This document shows, one piece after another, positions 8,496 through 17,295 of a stretch of DNA of 64,000 nucleotides (positions within the stretch are counted from its first letter, which is position 1; each line of letters begins with the position of its first letter). Below the pieces are notes generated by a model. It was not told where the DNA came from. It was given only the letters and a program-made list of their open reading frames with translations, and did no database searches. This DNA is from Bacteroidales bacterium UBA5287 (GTDB lineage Bacteria > Bacteroidota > Bacteroidia > Bacteroidales > Dysgonomonadaceae): the NCBI GenBank assembly GCA_002411345.1, contig DHSL01000015.1:1-64000 (forward strand), given 5' to 3'. Both the position numbers and the translations under genes were made by a program.

Positions 8496-9524
8496 CTAAT
8501 TATAAGCTGCGGCAGACTGTTTTATTATTGACCTTGCTGTATCTATTAAGGTGTCTTTTTGTTTTTCTTCATCGGATTGAGTTAATGAAACATAAAAATC
8601 TGGCTCAACTCCAAATTCAATTTGTTGTTTTTCGGCATTATACATTGGGGAAGCAGAAAACCTGATGGACCAACCATTGGGCAACTCAGACGAAAAAGGT
8701 AGTCCGCTGCCTCCACCGGTTTTATCACCAATAACAGTAGCATTTGGAGCATATTTCATTATGCTCACAAATTCATTGGTGGCACTATAACAACCGCGAT
8801 TTGATAGTACAACTACTGGTTTTTGATATCGAATACTGTTCGAACTTTCTACATATTTTGGATAAAGTTCTGAGAAATTGTTGTGCTCGGGACCTTTTTT
8901 ATGGGAGATATAACCAATTAATGTTTTTTCATTAAAAAAACGACTTGTTAGTTTTTCTACGTTCGAAAGACTACCACCGCCATTTCCTCTAACATCTATT
9001 ATAAGTCCATCACAGATTGCTAATCTTCCAAGTACCTGAGAAATATTAGCTTCACCTAAATCATTAGAAAAACTGCTGTAATAGACGTAACCAACATTAT
9101 CATCTAATATTTTATAATATAAACCACTAGCAATACCATATTCTTTGGTTAGATACTTCCCAACTATTTCAGAATTAAAGTTTGCAGGAAAATCTTCTTC
9201 CCATTTCCAATAGCGAGTTATATCATGAGAGGCTATCAAATTAACATGACCGTCTTTTAATTCAGCAAGCATCTGACCCATCAATTTGAAAAGTGACTCA
9301 TTGCTCATTGATGAGGTAACTCTTGGACTATAAGCATTATAAATGGAATCCCAATCAATATCTTTATACTCAAAAAAACAATAATTTTGGTCTAGGATTG
9401 TCCATAAAGCATTGAAATTTCCATGTGGATCATCATTAAATTCCATTGATGCATCTTCGCATCCCAAAAAAAGAATACTTAAACCGAGAAACAAAATGAT
9501 TATCAAATGATTTAATCTCATCAT
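8496..9524 (-). CDS. S41-family peptidase lipoprotein
   Basis: This 342-residue protein has a lipoprotein signal with Cys22 (ILFLGC). It contains the S41 C-terminal-processing-protease core: IIDVRGNGGGS at 175-185, nucleophile Ser247 in RGCYSATNEF and general-base Lys268 in IGDKTGGGSG. No separate PDZ domain is obvious, so it is a short, TSP/interphotoreceptor-like member. It probably cleaves peptides at the cell envelope. It is the last gene of the tkt-rpiB-GH25 operon, 15 bases after the lysozyme. Two ATGs are adjacent at the start; either is possible. Confidence 0.85.
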   Translation of the reverse strand: MMRLNHLIIILFLGLSILFLGCEDASMEFNDDPHGNFNALWTILDQNYCFFEYKDIDWDSIYNAYSPRVTSSMSNESLFKLMGQMLAELKDGHVNLIASHDITRYWKWEEDFPANFNSEIVGKYLTKEYGIASGLYYKILDDNVGYVYYSSFSNDLGEANISQVLGRLAICDGLIIDVRGNGGGSLSNVEKLTSRFFNEKTLIGYISHKKGPEHNNFSELYPKYVESSNSIRYQKPVVVLSNRGCYSATNEFVSIMKYAPNATVIGDKTGGGSGLPFSSELPNGWSIRFSASPMYNAEKQQIEFGVEPDFYVSLTQSDEEKQKDTLIDTARSIIKQSAAAYN

Positions 9525-9539
9525 AAAACTAAATTATGA

Positions 9540-10349
9540 TTATGGCATTAACAACTTACTAAATTCTCTAAATGAATATCGATAATAATTTAAATCAATA
9601 TCATTGAAACTACCTGATATGTTTCCTGAATGTGAAAACTGCCAAATTACCCAATTGTCTATCTCATCTGATGGCTCATCTTCTAAATCACAAATCCACA
9701 ATGGATTATCAGGAAAATGATCTTTTATGTAAAGTTTATAACAATCCTTATTCGTATATATTACAGGCCTAACTCCATAGTATTTAAACAACTCTTTTTC
9801 AAGCACTTTCAACTCTTTCACTATTTGATCACGCTCTTTAGAATTCTTATACATTCTGTTGTATCGAGAATGCTCAACATCTATAGCTGGAACCAAATCT
9901 TCTGTATCTACATTTGAATTGGTTATAAATAATTTTGCTTGCTTTTCTCCATCAAGTTTAAAAGCATAAAAAAGATATGTTCCAACTCTTAATCCGACCT
10001 CCTTGGCTAGCTTATAGTTTTCTTTATAATCTTTATCTTTAATTGAAACGCCTTCCGTAGATTTCAAATAAACAAAACAGACATTTTCTTCACGTAGCTC
10101 ATCCCAATTGACTCCTCCATTATGATGCGAAACATCAACACCTCTTACAGGATATTTCAATGTAAAAGCAGGATGATTGAATGTGTTTAACAGCGAATTA
10201 TGTACGGTTTTAATTCTAAAAACACCCCAAACAAGAATTCCTAAAAGAAGAGCACTGGCTATTAACGTAATTACACGAAGTTGTCTTTTCGATAATTTCT
10301 TTTTCCTTTTACTCCTCTTTCTTGGACTTCTTTTCCTTTTTATGGTCAT
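9540..10349 (-). CDS. Membrane-anchored GH25 lysozyme
   Basis: This 269-residue protein has a very basic N-terminal tail (residues 1-24, mostly Lys/Arg) followed by one membrane segment (about 25-45), then a GH25 muramidase domain. The family signature RGVDVSHHNG places one catalytic-site Asp at 72; the D-x-E motif in VPAIDVEHS gives Asp157 and Glu159. GH25 enzymes cut the N-acetylmuramic acid to N-acetylglucosamine bond in peptidoglycan. It starts 13 bases after rpiB stops and is followed 15 bases on by the S41 peptidase. A role in cell-wall turnover is inferred. Confidence 0.88.
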   Translation of the reverse strand: MTIKRKRSPRKRSKRKKKLSKRQLRVITLIASALLLGILVWGVFRIKTVHNSLLNTFNHPAFTLKYPVRGVDVSHHNGGVNWDELREENVCFVYLKSTEGVSIKDKDYKENYKLAKEVGLRVGTYLFYAFKLDGEKQAKLFITNSNVDTEDLVPAIDVEHSRYNRMYKNSKERDQIVKELKVLEKELFKYYGVRPVIYTNKDCYKLYIKDHFPDNPLWICDLEDEPSDEIDNWVIWQFSHSGNISGSFNDIDLNYYRYSFREFSKLLMP

Positions 10350-10362
10350 TAAAAAAATGAAA

Positions 10363-10818
10363 TCATTTTAAAGGAATCTTCTTAATCCGTCGCAAATGTC
10401 TGCCTCCTTCAAAAGGAGTATTTAAAAATGAGACAAGGATTTCATATATTTCATCCTCTGTGAGGAGCCTGCCAGGAATACAAAGGATATTTGCATCATT
10501 GTGGGCACGTGCATAAAAAGTCACTTCCTTATTCCAGCAGAGTGCAGCACGGACTCCTTTATGTTTATTGACTGTCATATTGATTCCGTTGCCTGTTCCA
10601 CAAATAGCAATGCCCGGATAACAATCGCCATTCTCTACGGCTGATGCCATAGGATGAGCAAAATCCGGATAATCGCAACTGTCACTTGAATATGTACCAA
10701 AATCTTTATAGGGAATTCCTTTTTTCTCTAACACTTTGATTACATATTGTTTTGCAGCATATCCTGCATGATCGGAGGCTAATCCAATTGGAATTTCTAT
10801 ATCATCAAATAGTGACAT
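10363..10818 (-). CDS. rpiB: Ribose-5-phosphate isomerase B
   Basis: This 151-residue protein matches RpiB/LacAB isomerases. SDHAGYAAK at 15-23 and CGTGNG at 73-78 form the phosphate/active-site loops, with Cys73 as the catalytic base and His106 (ARAHNDAN) in the ring-opening position. It interconverts ribose 5-phosphate and ribulose 5-phosphate in the cytoplasm. It starts 3 bases after transketolase ends, making a non-oxidative pentose phosphate pair. Confidence 0.93.
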   Translation of the reverse strand: MSLFDDIEIPIGLASDHAGYAAKQYVIKVLEKKGIPYKDFGTYSSDSCDYPDFAHPMASAVENGDCYPGIAICGTGNGINMTVNKHKGVRAALCWNKEVTFYARAHNDANILCIPGRLLTEDEIYEILVSFLNTPFEGGRHLRRIKKIPLK

Positions 10819-10821
10819 TAT

Positions 10822-12852
10822 TTATTTTTTTAAGAGTTTTTTAACTTGTTCAAATACATTCTTTCCTGTGAAACCGAGTTTCTCATCAAGCACTTTGTAA
10901 GGAGCCGAAAATCCAAACGAATTCAAACCCCAAACGGTTCCATCTGCACCAACTAATCCTTCTAATGTAACAGGAAGACCGGCAGTCAAACCAAATTTCT
11001 TTTTACCTGATGGCAATACTGATTTTTGATATTCTGGTGATTGACGCCTAAATAATCCTTCTGATGGAACAGATACAATGCGGACTTTTATTCCTTCTTC
11101 ACTTAATAATTCTGCACCTTCTACAAGGGTTGCCACTTCTGAACCGGATGCTAAAAGGATCACTTCATAATCAGATTCATCTTTAACTATATAAGCACCT
11201 TTTTCAGATTGTAATGATTCTTGATAACGAGATGATGATGCAGGAAGATTTTTTACATCCTGACGTGATAGAATCAATCCTGTTGGTGAATTTGAATTTT
11301 CTAAAGCCATCTTCCAAGCAACAGTCGTTTCATCAACATCGCCGGGACGCAAAACTAGAACAGAATTGTTACCATTGTGATTTTGGAGTTTTTCCATCAA
11401 ACGAATCTGGGCTTCTTGCTCTACTGGCTCATGAGTCGGGCCGTCCTCTCCTACTCTAAATGCATCATGAGTCCAAATAAATATAACTTGCTTTTCCATC
11501 AATGCAGCCAAACGGATAGCGGGTTTCATGTAATCCGAAAATACAAAGAATGTTCCGCAAGCAGGAATTACTCCTCCGTGGAGACTCATTCCAATCGAAA
11601 GGCATGCCATAGTTAATTCTGAAACACCTGCTTGTAAAAATGCACCTGAAAAATCACCTTTCTTGAACGCATGGGTTTTCTTTAAGAAACCATCTGTCTT
11701 GTCTGAATTTGACAAATCGGCAGATGATACAATCATATTTTCAACTTGCTCTGCTAAAACGCCTAACACGGTAGCTGAAGCTGCACGAGTGGCGGAATTT
11801 GGCTTTTGCTGAATATTTGCCCAATCAATATTTGGAAGTTCACCGGCAAACCATTTTTGTTCTTTTTTGGCCAACGCTGGATTTGATATTGCCCATTCTG
11901 AATGATAAGCTTTCTTTTTGGCTACAATTTCTTTGAGCTCTTCTTTCCTCTTCTCATATAACTGAACGGATTCGGGGAAAATCACAAAAGGATTTTCGGA
12001 ATCGCCTCCAAGATTCTTAATTGTTTGAGTAACATCACCTCCGGCGGCACTTAATGGTTGACCATGAGTGGATACCTTTGACTCAAATGATGTTCCATCA
12101 CTGGCTAAAGCACCCTTGCCCATTACAGTATTTCCAATAATCAATGTGGGTTTTTCTTTCTCCAATTTAGCTTTTTTAAGGGCTTCACGGATTTCATCTA
12201 CATTGTTACCATCAATTTCAATTACATTCCAATTCCATGATTTATATTTAGCCGCTATGTCTTCTGAACTAACATCATGGGTTACTGTCGATAATTGAAT
12301 GCTATTTGAATCGTAGAACATAATTAAATTGTCAAGTCCAAGGTGACCTGCAATCCTGCCAACTCCTTGAGATATTTCTTCCTGAATCCCTCCGTCCGAA
12401 ATGAATGCATAAATCGTTTGATTCATTACATCTCCTAACCTGGATTTCAAAAATTTAGCCGCAATTGCTGCTCCTGCTGCAAAAGCATGACCTTGACCCA
12501 AAGGACCGGAGGTATTCTCAATGCCTCTTTCTACACATAACTCGGGATGACCGGGAGTCGGACTGCCGTATTGACGGAACCCCTTGAGCTCATCTAATGT
12601 GAATTTATCACTCAAACAAAGGACTGAATATAACATCGGAGACATATGTCCCGGATCCATAAAAAAACGGTCTCTTGATTCCCATTTTGGATTTTCGGGA
12701 TCGTATTCCAGAAATTCACTGAATAAAACGTTGATGAAATCTGCACCACCCATGGCACCACCGGGATGACCGGATTTAGCTTTTTCTACCATTGATAGTG
12801 ATAAAATACGAATATTGTCTGCTACTCTATTCATTAATGCTATATCATTCAT
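10822..12852 (-). CDS. tkt: Transketolase
   Basis: This 676-residue protein carries the transketolase landmarks: SGHPGGAMGGAD near residue 27, the thiamine-pyrophosphate/metal motif around FISDGGIQEEISQG, and the pyrimidine-domain stretch RVGEDGPTHEPVEQ. It moves two-carbon units between sugar phosphates in the pentose phosphate pathway. The open frame extends to 12912, but the internal ATG at 12852 starts the conserved N-terminus MNDIALMNRVADN and gives the normal length of about 670. A -7 box (12902-12909) sits just upstream. It is first in an operon with rpiB, GH25 lysozyme and an S41 peptidase. Confidence 0.95.
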   Translation of the reverse strand: MNDIALMNRVADNIRILSLSMVEKAKSGHPGGAMGGADFINVLFSEFLEYDPENPKWESRDRFFMDPGHMSPMLYSVLCLSDKFTLDELKGFRQYGSPTPGHPELCVERGIENTSGPLGQGHAFAAGAAIAAKFLKSRLGDVMNQTIYAFISDGGIQEEISQGVGRIAGHLGLDNLIMFYDSNSIQLSTVTHDVSSEDIAAKYKSWNWNVIEIDGNNVDEIREALKKAKLEKEKPTLIIGNTVMGKGALASDGTSFESKVSTHGQPLSAAGGDVTQTIKNLGGDSENPFVIFPESVQLYEKRKEELKEIVAKKKAYHSEWAISNPALAKKEQKWFAGELPNIDWANIQQKPNSATRAASATVLGVLAEQVENMIVSSADLSNSDKTDGFLKKTHAFKKGDFSGAFLQAGVSELTMACLSIGMSLHGGVIPACGTFFVFSDYMKPAIRLAALMEKQVIFIWTHDAFRVGEDGPTHEPVEQEAQIRLMEKLQNHNGNNSVLVLRPGDVDETTVAWKMALENSNSPTGLILSRQDVKNLPASSSRYQESLQSEKGAYIVKDESDYEVILLASGSEVATLVEGAELLSEEGIKVRIVSVPSEGLFRRQSPEYQKSVLPSGKKKFGLTAGLPVTLEGLVGADGTVWGLNSFGFSAPYKVLDEKLGFTGKNVFEQVKKLLKK

Positions 12853-12901
12853 ACATTGAGTTTTTATTATTCTACTTTTATTGTTGATGTTCTCAGGAAA
12901 G

Positions 12902-12909
12902 CAAAAATA
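12902..12909 (-). promoter_or_regulatory. Bacteroidetes -7 box for the tkt operon
   Basis: On the minus strand this reads TATTTTTG, a match to TAnnTTTG, 49 bases before the tkt ATG. The -33 element is weak. It would drive tkt-rpiB-GH25-S41. Confidence 0.45.
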
Positions 12910-13278
12910 CAAAGATTTATTAATGAAACAGCGAAAAACACAATATAATTATATCACAATTTTTTAATATTTTTTCAAAAACATTTAATATAAGATACTT
13001 ACATAATATATTTAACACTATTTAACCTTACATTCTTTGCTTTTACCTACTCTGATGGTCTCACGCTCCTCTCACCATGGTTTCACAATCTATCACGTTA
13101 ATTTTTATATCATAATATCAATTTATGCAAACATACAAATTTCAAGATATAATTACTTCTCTCAACAACACAATATTTCCACCAATAGCTTCAATTACTA
13201 ATCAATATTTACAATTTACACCTAAAACCTCTTTAAACAAAACAATTGTTCTATCAGCGTTTTCTTGCATATTATTTA

Positions 13279-13286
13279 TATTTTTG
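13279..13286 (+). promoter_or_regulatory. Bacteroidetes -7 box for the TrmH-type gene
   Basis: TATTTTTG matches the consensus and lies 31 bases before the chosen ATG at 13318. This supports that start over the upstream TTG at 13246, which lies before the promoter. The -33 region is poor. Confidence 0.45.
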
Positions 13287-13317
13287 TGATTCAAATGGTT
13301 TCAATATCTCAATTAAT

Positions 13318-14064
13318 ATGCCGCTAAGTAAGAATAAAATAAAGTATATTCAGTCGCTTAAAGACAAAAAGAATAGAACAGAACATAAGACATTTGTAGC
13401 TGAAGGTGCTAAGTTGATTATCGACTTACTGCCTGTTTGCAAATGTCAGTTTTTAGCAGCAACTCCTGAATTTCTGAAAGCAAATACTCAAATTAAGGCT
13501 GAAGAGATTGTTGAAGCTTCTGAAGATGAATTAAAAAAGGCTACTTTCTTGAAAACTCCGCCGCAAGCAATTGCTGTATTTTATCAGTTCGATAATATTT
13601 TACCGGATATTCAAAATGAACTGAGTTTGATACTGGACGGAATTCAAAATCCGGGAAACTTGGGAACTATTGTACGAATTGCCGACTGGTTTGGATTTGA
13701 ACATATATACTGCTCATCTGATACAGCTGATATTTATAACCCCAAAACTGTACAGGCTACAATGGGGGCGCTTGCACGGGTTCGTGTTTATTATCTGGAT
13801 TTGACTGATTTACTTTCAAATCATAAGGACTTACCTGTGTATGGAACTTTTCTAAATGGATATAACATTTATCAAGAAAAGCTAGCAACAAAAGGATTTA
13901 TAATAATGGGAAACGAGGGTAATGGAATAAGACCAGAATTAGAGAAAATAGTGTCTCATAGAATCTCTATACCAAACTACCCTACTGAAAGAGAAACAGT
14001 TGAATCGCTAAACGTGGCAGTGTCAACTGCAATTATTTGCTCTGAGTTCAGAAGAAGAATGTAA
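13318..14064 (+). CDS. TrmH/SpoU-family RNA 2'-O-methyltransferase
   Basis: This 248-residue protein has an N-terminal substrate-binding domain (KNRTEHKTFVAEGAK) and a SPOUT-fold C-terminal half with the three family motifs: LDGIQNPGNLGTIVRIADWF, IIMGNEGNGI and SIPNYPTERETVESLNVAVS. It should methylate a ribose 2'-OH in rRNA or tRNA using S-adenosylmethionine. The specific RNA target (RlmB-like versus other) cannot be decided here. The ATG at 13318 follows a -7 box and begins the conserved N-terminus; the longer frame from a TTG at 13246 is rejected. Confidence 0.9.
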   Translation: MPLSKNKIKYIQSLKDKKNRTEHKTFVAEGAKLIIDLLPVCKCQFLAATPEFLKANTQIKAEEIVEASEDELKKATFLKTPPQAIAVFYQFDNILPDIQNELSLILDGIQNPGNLGTIVRIADWFGFEHIYCSSDTADIYNPKTVQATMGALARVRVYYLDLTDLLSNHKDLPVYGTFLNGYNIYQEKLATKGFIIMGNEGNGIRPELEKIVSHRISIPNYPTERETVESLNVAVSTAIICSEFRRRM

Positions 14065-14070
14065 TTAAAC

Positions 14071-14097
14071 AAAAAAATCACGTATAAATACGTGATT
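14071..14097 (-). terminator. Intrinsic terminator of the tRNA-His transcript
   Basis: AATCACGTA and TACGTGATT form a perfect 9-bp stem (14076-14097) with a TAAA loop. On the minus strand it is followed by seven T's, so it terminates leftward transcription from the tRNA-His gene. The stem may also slow rightward transcription from the methyltransferase gene, but no T-run follows on the plus strand. Confidence 0.7.
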
Positions 14098-14151
14098 AAC
14101 CTAAAACAAATTTATTAAGAGAAAAAGTACACTCTATTTATTGTGAGTGTG

Positions 14152-14226
14152 GGTGGAAGATGGGGCTCGAACCCACGACCTATGGAACCACAATCCATCG
14201 CTCTAACCAACTGAGCTACGACCACC
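14152..14226 (-). tRNA. tRNA-His (anticodon GTG)
   Basis: On the minus strand the cloverleaf begins with G-1 then GTGGTCG, D-arm TAGCTCAGTTGGTTAGAGC, an anticodon stem-loop GATGGATTGTGGTTCCAT with anticodon GTG, and T-arm GTGGG-TTCGAGC-CCCAT. The extra 5' G opposite C73 is the histidine identity element. The 3' CCA is not encoded. The acceptor stem (GTGGTCG with CTTCCAC) pairs at 1-4 and 7 but mismatches at 5:68 and 6:67. A consensus -7 box lies just upstream (14241-14248) and a terminator downstream (14071-14097). Confidence 0.92.
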
Positions 14227-14240
14227 ATAATTTGTGGGTG

Positions 14241-14248
14241 CAAAGATA
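14241..14248 (-). promoter_or_regulatory. Bacteroidetes -7 box for tRNA-His
   Basis: On the minus strand this reads TATCTTTG, 15 bases before the tRNA 5' end. CAAA copies (minus-strand TTTG) occur 17 and 23 bases further upstream, neither at the ideal 19-21 spacing. Confidence 0.5.
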
Positions 14249-14331
14249 TATATTTTTTCTTTAAACAAAAGCAAATTCTTTGTTTTTTTCTTTTTTATCT
14301 TCATAACAGAACAATTGATATAAATATTTGG

Positions 14332-14339
14332 TACTTTTG
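14332..14339 (+). promoter_or_regulatory. Bacteroidetes -7 box for the bifunctional nuclease gene
   Basis: TACTTTTG matches TAnnTTTG and lies 20 bases before the GTG start at 14360. No clear -33 box. Confidence 0.45.
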
Positions 14340-14359
14340 AATGCATAAAACAAAACATC

Positions 14360-14956
14360 GTGGATAATAAAATTAAACTATCTATTTTGGGGATCTCATA
14401 TAGTCAGGTTCAACCAGGTGCATACGCATTGATTTTTGCTGAAGAAAATGGAATACGCCGATTGCCAATCGTAATCGGCACTCCAGAAGCGCAATCTATC
14501 GCTATTGCGATTGAAAAAATAAAACCACCCAGACCGCTTTCGCATGATTTATTAAATAATATCTTCAATGAGTTAGGAATTAAATTGGTTGAGGTTTACA
14601 TATATAAATTTGAAGATGGGGCTTTCTTCTCCGAACTAGTACTCAGACAAAATGATAAGGAAATTAGAATTGATTCACGCACATCAGATGCCGTAGCTCT
14701 TTCTATAAGAACAAATTCACCTATTTATACAAATGAAACTATCCTTCGCGAAATGGGAGTTGTCTTTGAAGAGGAATTTGTTTCTGAAGATGAACCAATT
14801 GAAGAGAACGAAGAAGAAGAACTCAATCATGATGATCTGTCTAATCTAAGATTAGACGAACTTAAAAAACTGCTTGATGTAGCTGTAAAAAATGAGAATT
14901 ATGAAGAGGCTACTCGACTTAGAGATGAAATAAATAGTCGCAACAATCCTTCATAA
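14360..14956 (+). CDS. Bifunctional nuclease-domain (DUF151) protein with UVR motif
   Basis: This 198-residue cytoplasmic protein has an N-terminal DUF151/BFN domain (LSILGISYSQ, LPIVIGTPEAQSIAIAIE, RIDSRTSDAVALSIRT) followed by an acidic linker (about residues 145-162) and a C-terminal UvrB/UvrC-type motif (LDVAVKNENYEEATRLRDEI). This DUF151-UVR layout is common in Bacteroidota. Nuclease activity is reported only for plant relatives, so the bacterial role is uncertain. The start is GTG; the conserved N-terminus begins right at it. rsmE follows after 6 bases. Confidence 0.85.
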   Translation: MDNKIKLSILGISYSQVQPGAYALIFAEENGIRRLPIVIGTPEAQSIAIAIEKIKPPRPLSHDLLNNIFNELGIKLVEVYIYKFEDGAFFSELVLRQNDKEIRIDSRTSDAVALSIRTNSPIYTNETILREMGVVFEEEFVSEDEPIEENEEEELNHDDLSNLRLDELKKLLDVAVKNENYEEATRLRDEINSRNNPS

Positions 14957-14962
14957 ACTGAA

Positions 14963-15670
14963 ATGAACGATACTCTATTTTATTATTCTGATATAAAAAA
15001 TAACCCTCAACTACCTGAACAGGAATCCAAACATTGCATTAAAGTTCTTCGAATGAAGGAAGGTGATTTTCTAACGGTAACTGATGGGAAAGGGGCTTTC
15101 TATGAGTGTACTTTACTGGATAGTAACCCAAAGAATTGTACACTAAGTATTAATAATATTATTGAACAACCTAAAAGTTGGAATTTTAATCTGCATATAG
15201 CTTTTGCTCCGACAAAAAATATGGATCGAAACGAATGGTTTGTCGAAAAAGCGACAGAATTTGGCGTGGACAGACTAACACCGTTGAATTGCCGATTCTC
15301 CGAAAGAAAGGAGATCAAAAAGGAACGATTGGAGAAGATTCTCATATCGGCCATGAAGCAATCGCAACAGGCTTCTTTGCCTCTGCTGGACGAAATGATT
15401 TCATTCAACGAATTCATTTCCATATCTTTCGATGGGAAAAAATACATAGCTCATTGCTATAAAAAAGAAAAGGTCTTATTATCTAAGGCTTATGCTAAAA
15501 ATGAAAATGCGCTTGTCCTAATCGGCCCTGAAGGTGATTTCAGTGAAAATGAGATTGATCTTGCTATAAAACATGGATTTGAACCTATCAGCTTAGGCGA
15601 CAATCGCTTACGAACAGAAACAGCATGCCTGGCGGCTTGTCACACAATTCATGTGATTAATCAACTTTAA
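14963..15670 (+). CDS. rsmE: 16S rRNA (uracil-1498-N3)-methyltransferase RsmE
   Basis: This 235-residue protein is an RsmE-type SPOUT methyltransferase. It has an N-terminal PUA-like part (QESKHCIKVLRMKEGD), the central VEKATEFGVDRLTPL stretch, and the knot motifs LIGPEGDFSENEID and LGDNRLRTETACLAA. It methylates N3 of U1498 in 16S rRNA. It starts 6 bases after the bifunctional nuclease stop, so the two are probably an operon. Confidence 0.93.
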   Translation: MNDTLFYYSDIKNNPQLPEQESKHCIKVLRMKEGDFLTVTDGKGAFYECTLLDSNPKNCTLSINNIIEQPKSWNFNLHIAFAPTKNMDRNEWFVEKATEFGVDRLTPLNCRFSERKEIKKERLEKILISAMKQSQQASLPLLDEMISFNEFISISFDGKKYIAHCYKKEKVLLSKAYAKNENALVLIGPEGDFSENEIDLAIKHGFEPISLGDNRLRTETACLAACHTIHVINQL

Positions 15671-15687
15671 TAACAAAATTCTTTAAA

Positions 15688-15695
15688 TATATTTG
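15688..15695 (+). promoter_or_regulatory. Bacteroidetes -7 box for the M81 peptidase/nth unit
   Basis: TATATTTG matches the consensus and lies 19 bases before the ATG at 15715. The -33 box is weak and would lie inside the end of rsmE. Confidence 0.45.
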
Positions 15696-15714
15696 CGAAT
15701 ATAAAATCATCAAT

Positions 15715-17286
15715 ATGAAAAAGTCATTTATCTTTATTTGCTTTATTGCTCTTTTGGCAATAACAACAAGTTGTAATTCAAGTAGTTCAAAAAAAGAACT
15801 ACCTCGCATCGCAATTGCTGGTATAGCAATAGAATCAAGCACTTTCTCACCTGCTATAACAAACGAAGAGGATTTCAAAGCACGAGAAGGTGACAGTGTT
15901 TTCACTTATTATCCTTTTTTTGCCCCTGATTCGGGTATAAACAACCGAGCAACTTGGTTACCAACTTTACGCGGACATGCAATGCCGGGTGGTATTGTTA
16001 CACGCGAAGCATATGAATCGTTAGTCGCAAAAACATTGAATATGCTGGAAAATTCTATGCCTCTTGATGGATTGTTTTTCGATATTCACGGCGCAATGAG
16101 TGTACAAGGACTCGACGACCCGGAAGGAGATTTCTTGGCTCGAATCCGAAAAGTTATCGGAACGGATGTTCTTGTTTCTACTTCTATGGATCTACATGGC
16201 AATGTTTCTCCATTATTGGCACAGAACACGGATTTGATTACTTGTTATCGAATGGCTCCGCATGAAGATGCTATTGAATCTAAGAAAAGGGCTGTAACTA
16301 ACTTGTTGAATAGACTGGAAAATGGTAAAGGAAAACCAAAATACAAAGCGTGGATTCCTGTTCCTATCTTGTTACCTGGCGAAAAAACAAGTACTCGTGT
16401 TGAACCGGGAAAGAGTTTGTACAATGAAATCCCAAATGTTTTAAATGGAGATAATGTAATTGATGCTGCTATCTGGATGTCTTATCCTTGGGCAGATGAA
16501 CCAAGAAACCATGCTGTTGTAATGGCTTATGGAGACAACAAAGAAGAGGTGTCCATGGCTGCTGAAAAACTCGCTCGCGATTTTTGGAATGTTAGAAAAG
16601 AGTTTAAATTTGTTGCTCCTACGGCATATTTGAATGAAGCGCTTGATAAAGCTATTTTAAGTGACAAAAAACCTTTTATTATTAGCGATATGGGCGATAA
16701 TCCTACTGCTGGTGGTGCGGGTGATGTAACTTGGACTTTACACGAAATCTTTAAACGTCCGGAGTTCAAATCGGTAAATGGAAAATCTCTCATCTATGCC
16801 TCTATTCCGGGACCTGAATTTGTTGCTAAGGCAAAAGAAGTTGGTATTGGTGGTCAAATAGATGCAACAGCTGGTGCAGCAATTGACAACAGATTTGCAC
16901 CTCCTGTTAGACTTAAAGGTACAATCACAACTATTAAAGAGGGTAACATCGATGCAAAAACGGAAGTCGTTGTTAAGTGTGGAAACATTTCTGTAATTGT
17001 AACTGAACGCAGAAAAGGTTATCATTATGATAAGGATTTTGCCGACCTCAATTTGAATCCAAGAGAGGCTGATATTTTGGTAGTGAAAATTGGCTATTTA
17101 GTTCCGGATCTTTATAATATGAAGGGCGACTGGATTATGGCTCTTACTCCGGGTGGTGTTGACCAAGATTTACAACGTTTACCTTACAAACGAGTTATTA
17201 GACCAATATTTCCTCTTGATCCAGACATGACTGATCCTGATCTTTCAACACAATTTATTCCACTATCAAACGAAATAAACAGATGA
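15715..17286 (+). CDS. M81/MlrC-family metallopeptidase-like lipoprotein
   Basis: This 523-residue protein has a lipoprotein signal (ITTSC-N, Cys20) and then the MlrC fold: an N-terminal domain with IAGIAIESSTFSP, putative zinc-site stretches FDIHGAM, STSMDLHGNVS and YRMAPHEDAIES, and a C-terminal MlrC_C domain with DMGDNPTAGGAGD. MlrC was named for microcystin degradation in Sphingomonas. Most relatives have unknown amide or peptide substrates, so no specific one is claimed. Export as a lipoprotein is notable for the family. nth follows 9 bases after the stop. Confidence 0.82.
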   Translation: MKKSFIFICFIALLAITTSCNSSSSKKELPRIAIAGIAIESSTFSPAITNEEDFKAREGDSVFTYYPFFAPDSGINNRATWLPTLRGHAMPGGIVTREAYESLVAKTLNMLENSMPLDGLFFDIHGAMSVQGLDDPEGDFLARIRKVIGTDVLVSTSMDLHGNVSPLLAQNTDLITCYRMAPHEDAIESKKRAVTNLLNRLENGKGKPKYKAWIPVPILLPGEKTSTRVEPGKSLYNEIPNVLNGDNVIDAAIWMSYPWADEPRNHAVVMAYGDNKEEVSMAAEKLARDFWNVRKEFKFVAPTAYLNEALDKAILSDKKPFIISDMGDNPTAGGAGDVTWTLHEIFKRPEFKSVNGKSLIYASIPGPEFVAKAKEVGIGGQIDATAGAAIDNRFAPPVRLKGTITTIKEGNIDAKTEVVVKCGNISVIVTERRKGYHYDKDFADLNLNPREADILVVKIGYLVPDLYNMKGDWIMALTPGGVDQDLQRLPYKRVIRPIFPLDPDMTDPDLSTQFIPLSNEINR

Positions 17287-17295
17287 CAAATCTTT

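Larger units (their letters stand above)
12853..13317. other. Divergent intergenic region, tkt / TrmH gene
   Basis: No gene is visible. The 465 bases hold the two facing promoters (12902-12909 minus, 13279-13286 plus). Between them, around 13050-13100, lies a short GC-rich island in otherwise AT-rich DNA, with ATGGT and ACCAT arms and two copies of GGTnTCAC. It could encode part of a small RNA, but I see no convincing promoter-terminator pair for it. Confidence 0.4.

Noticed and set aside
13246..13317. Longer TrmH-family protein from a TTG
   Set aside because: The start would be upstream of the -7 box, and the extra residues do not resemble the family N-terminus.
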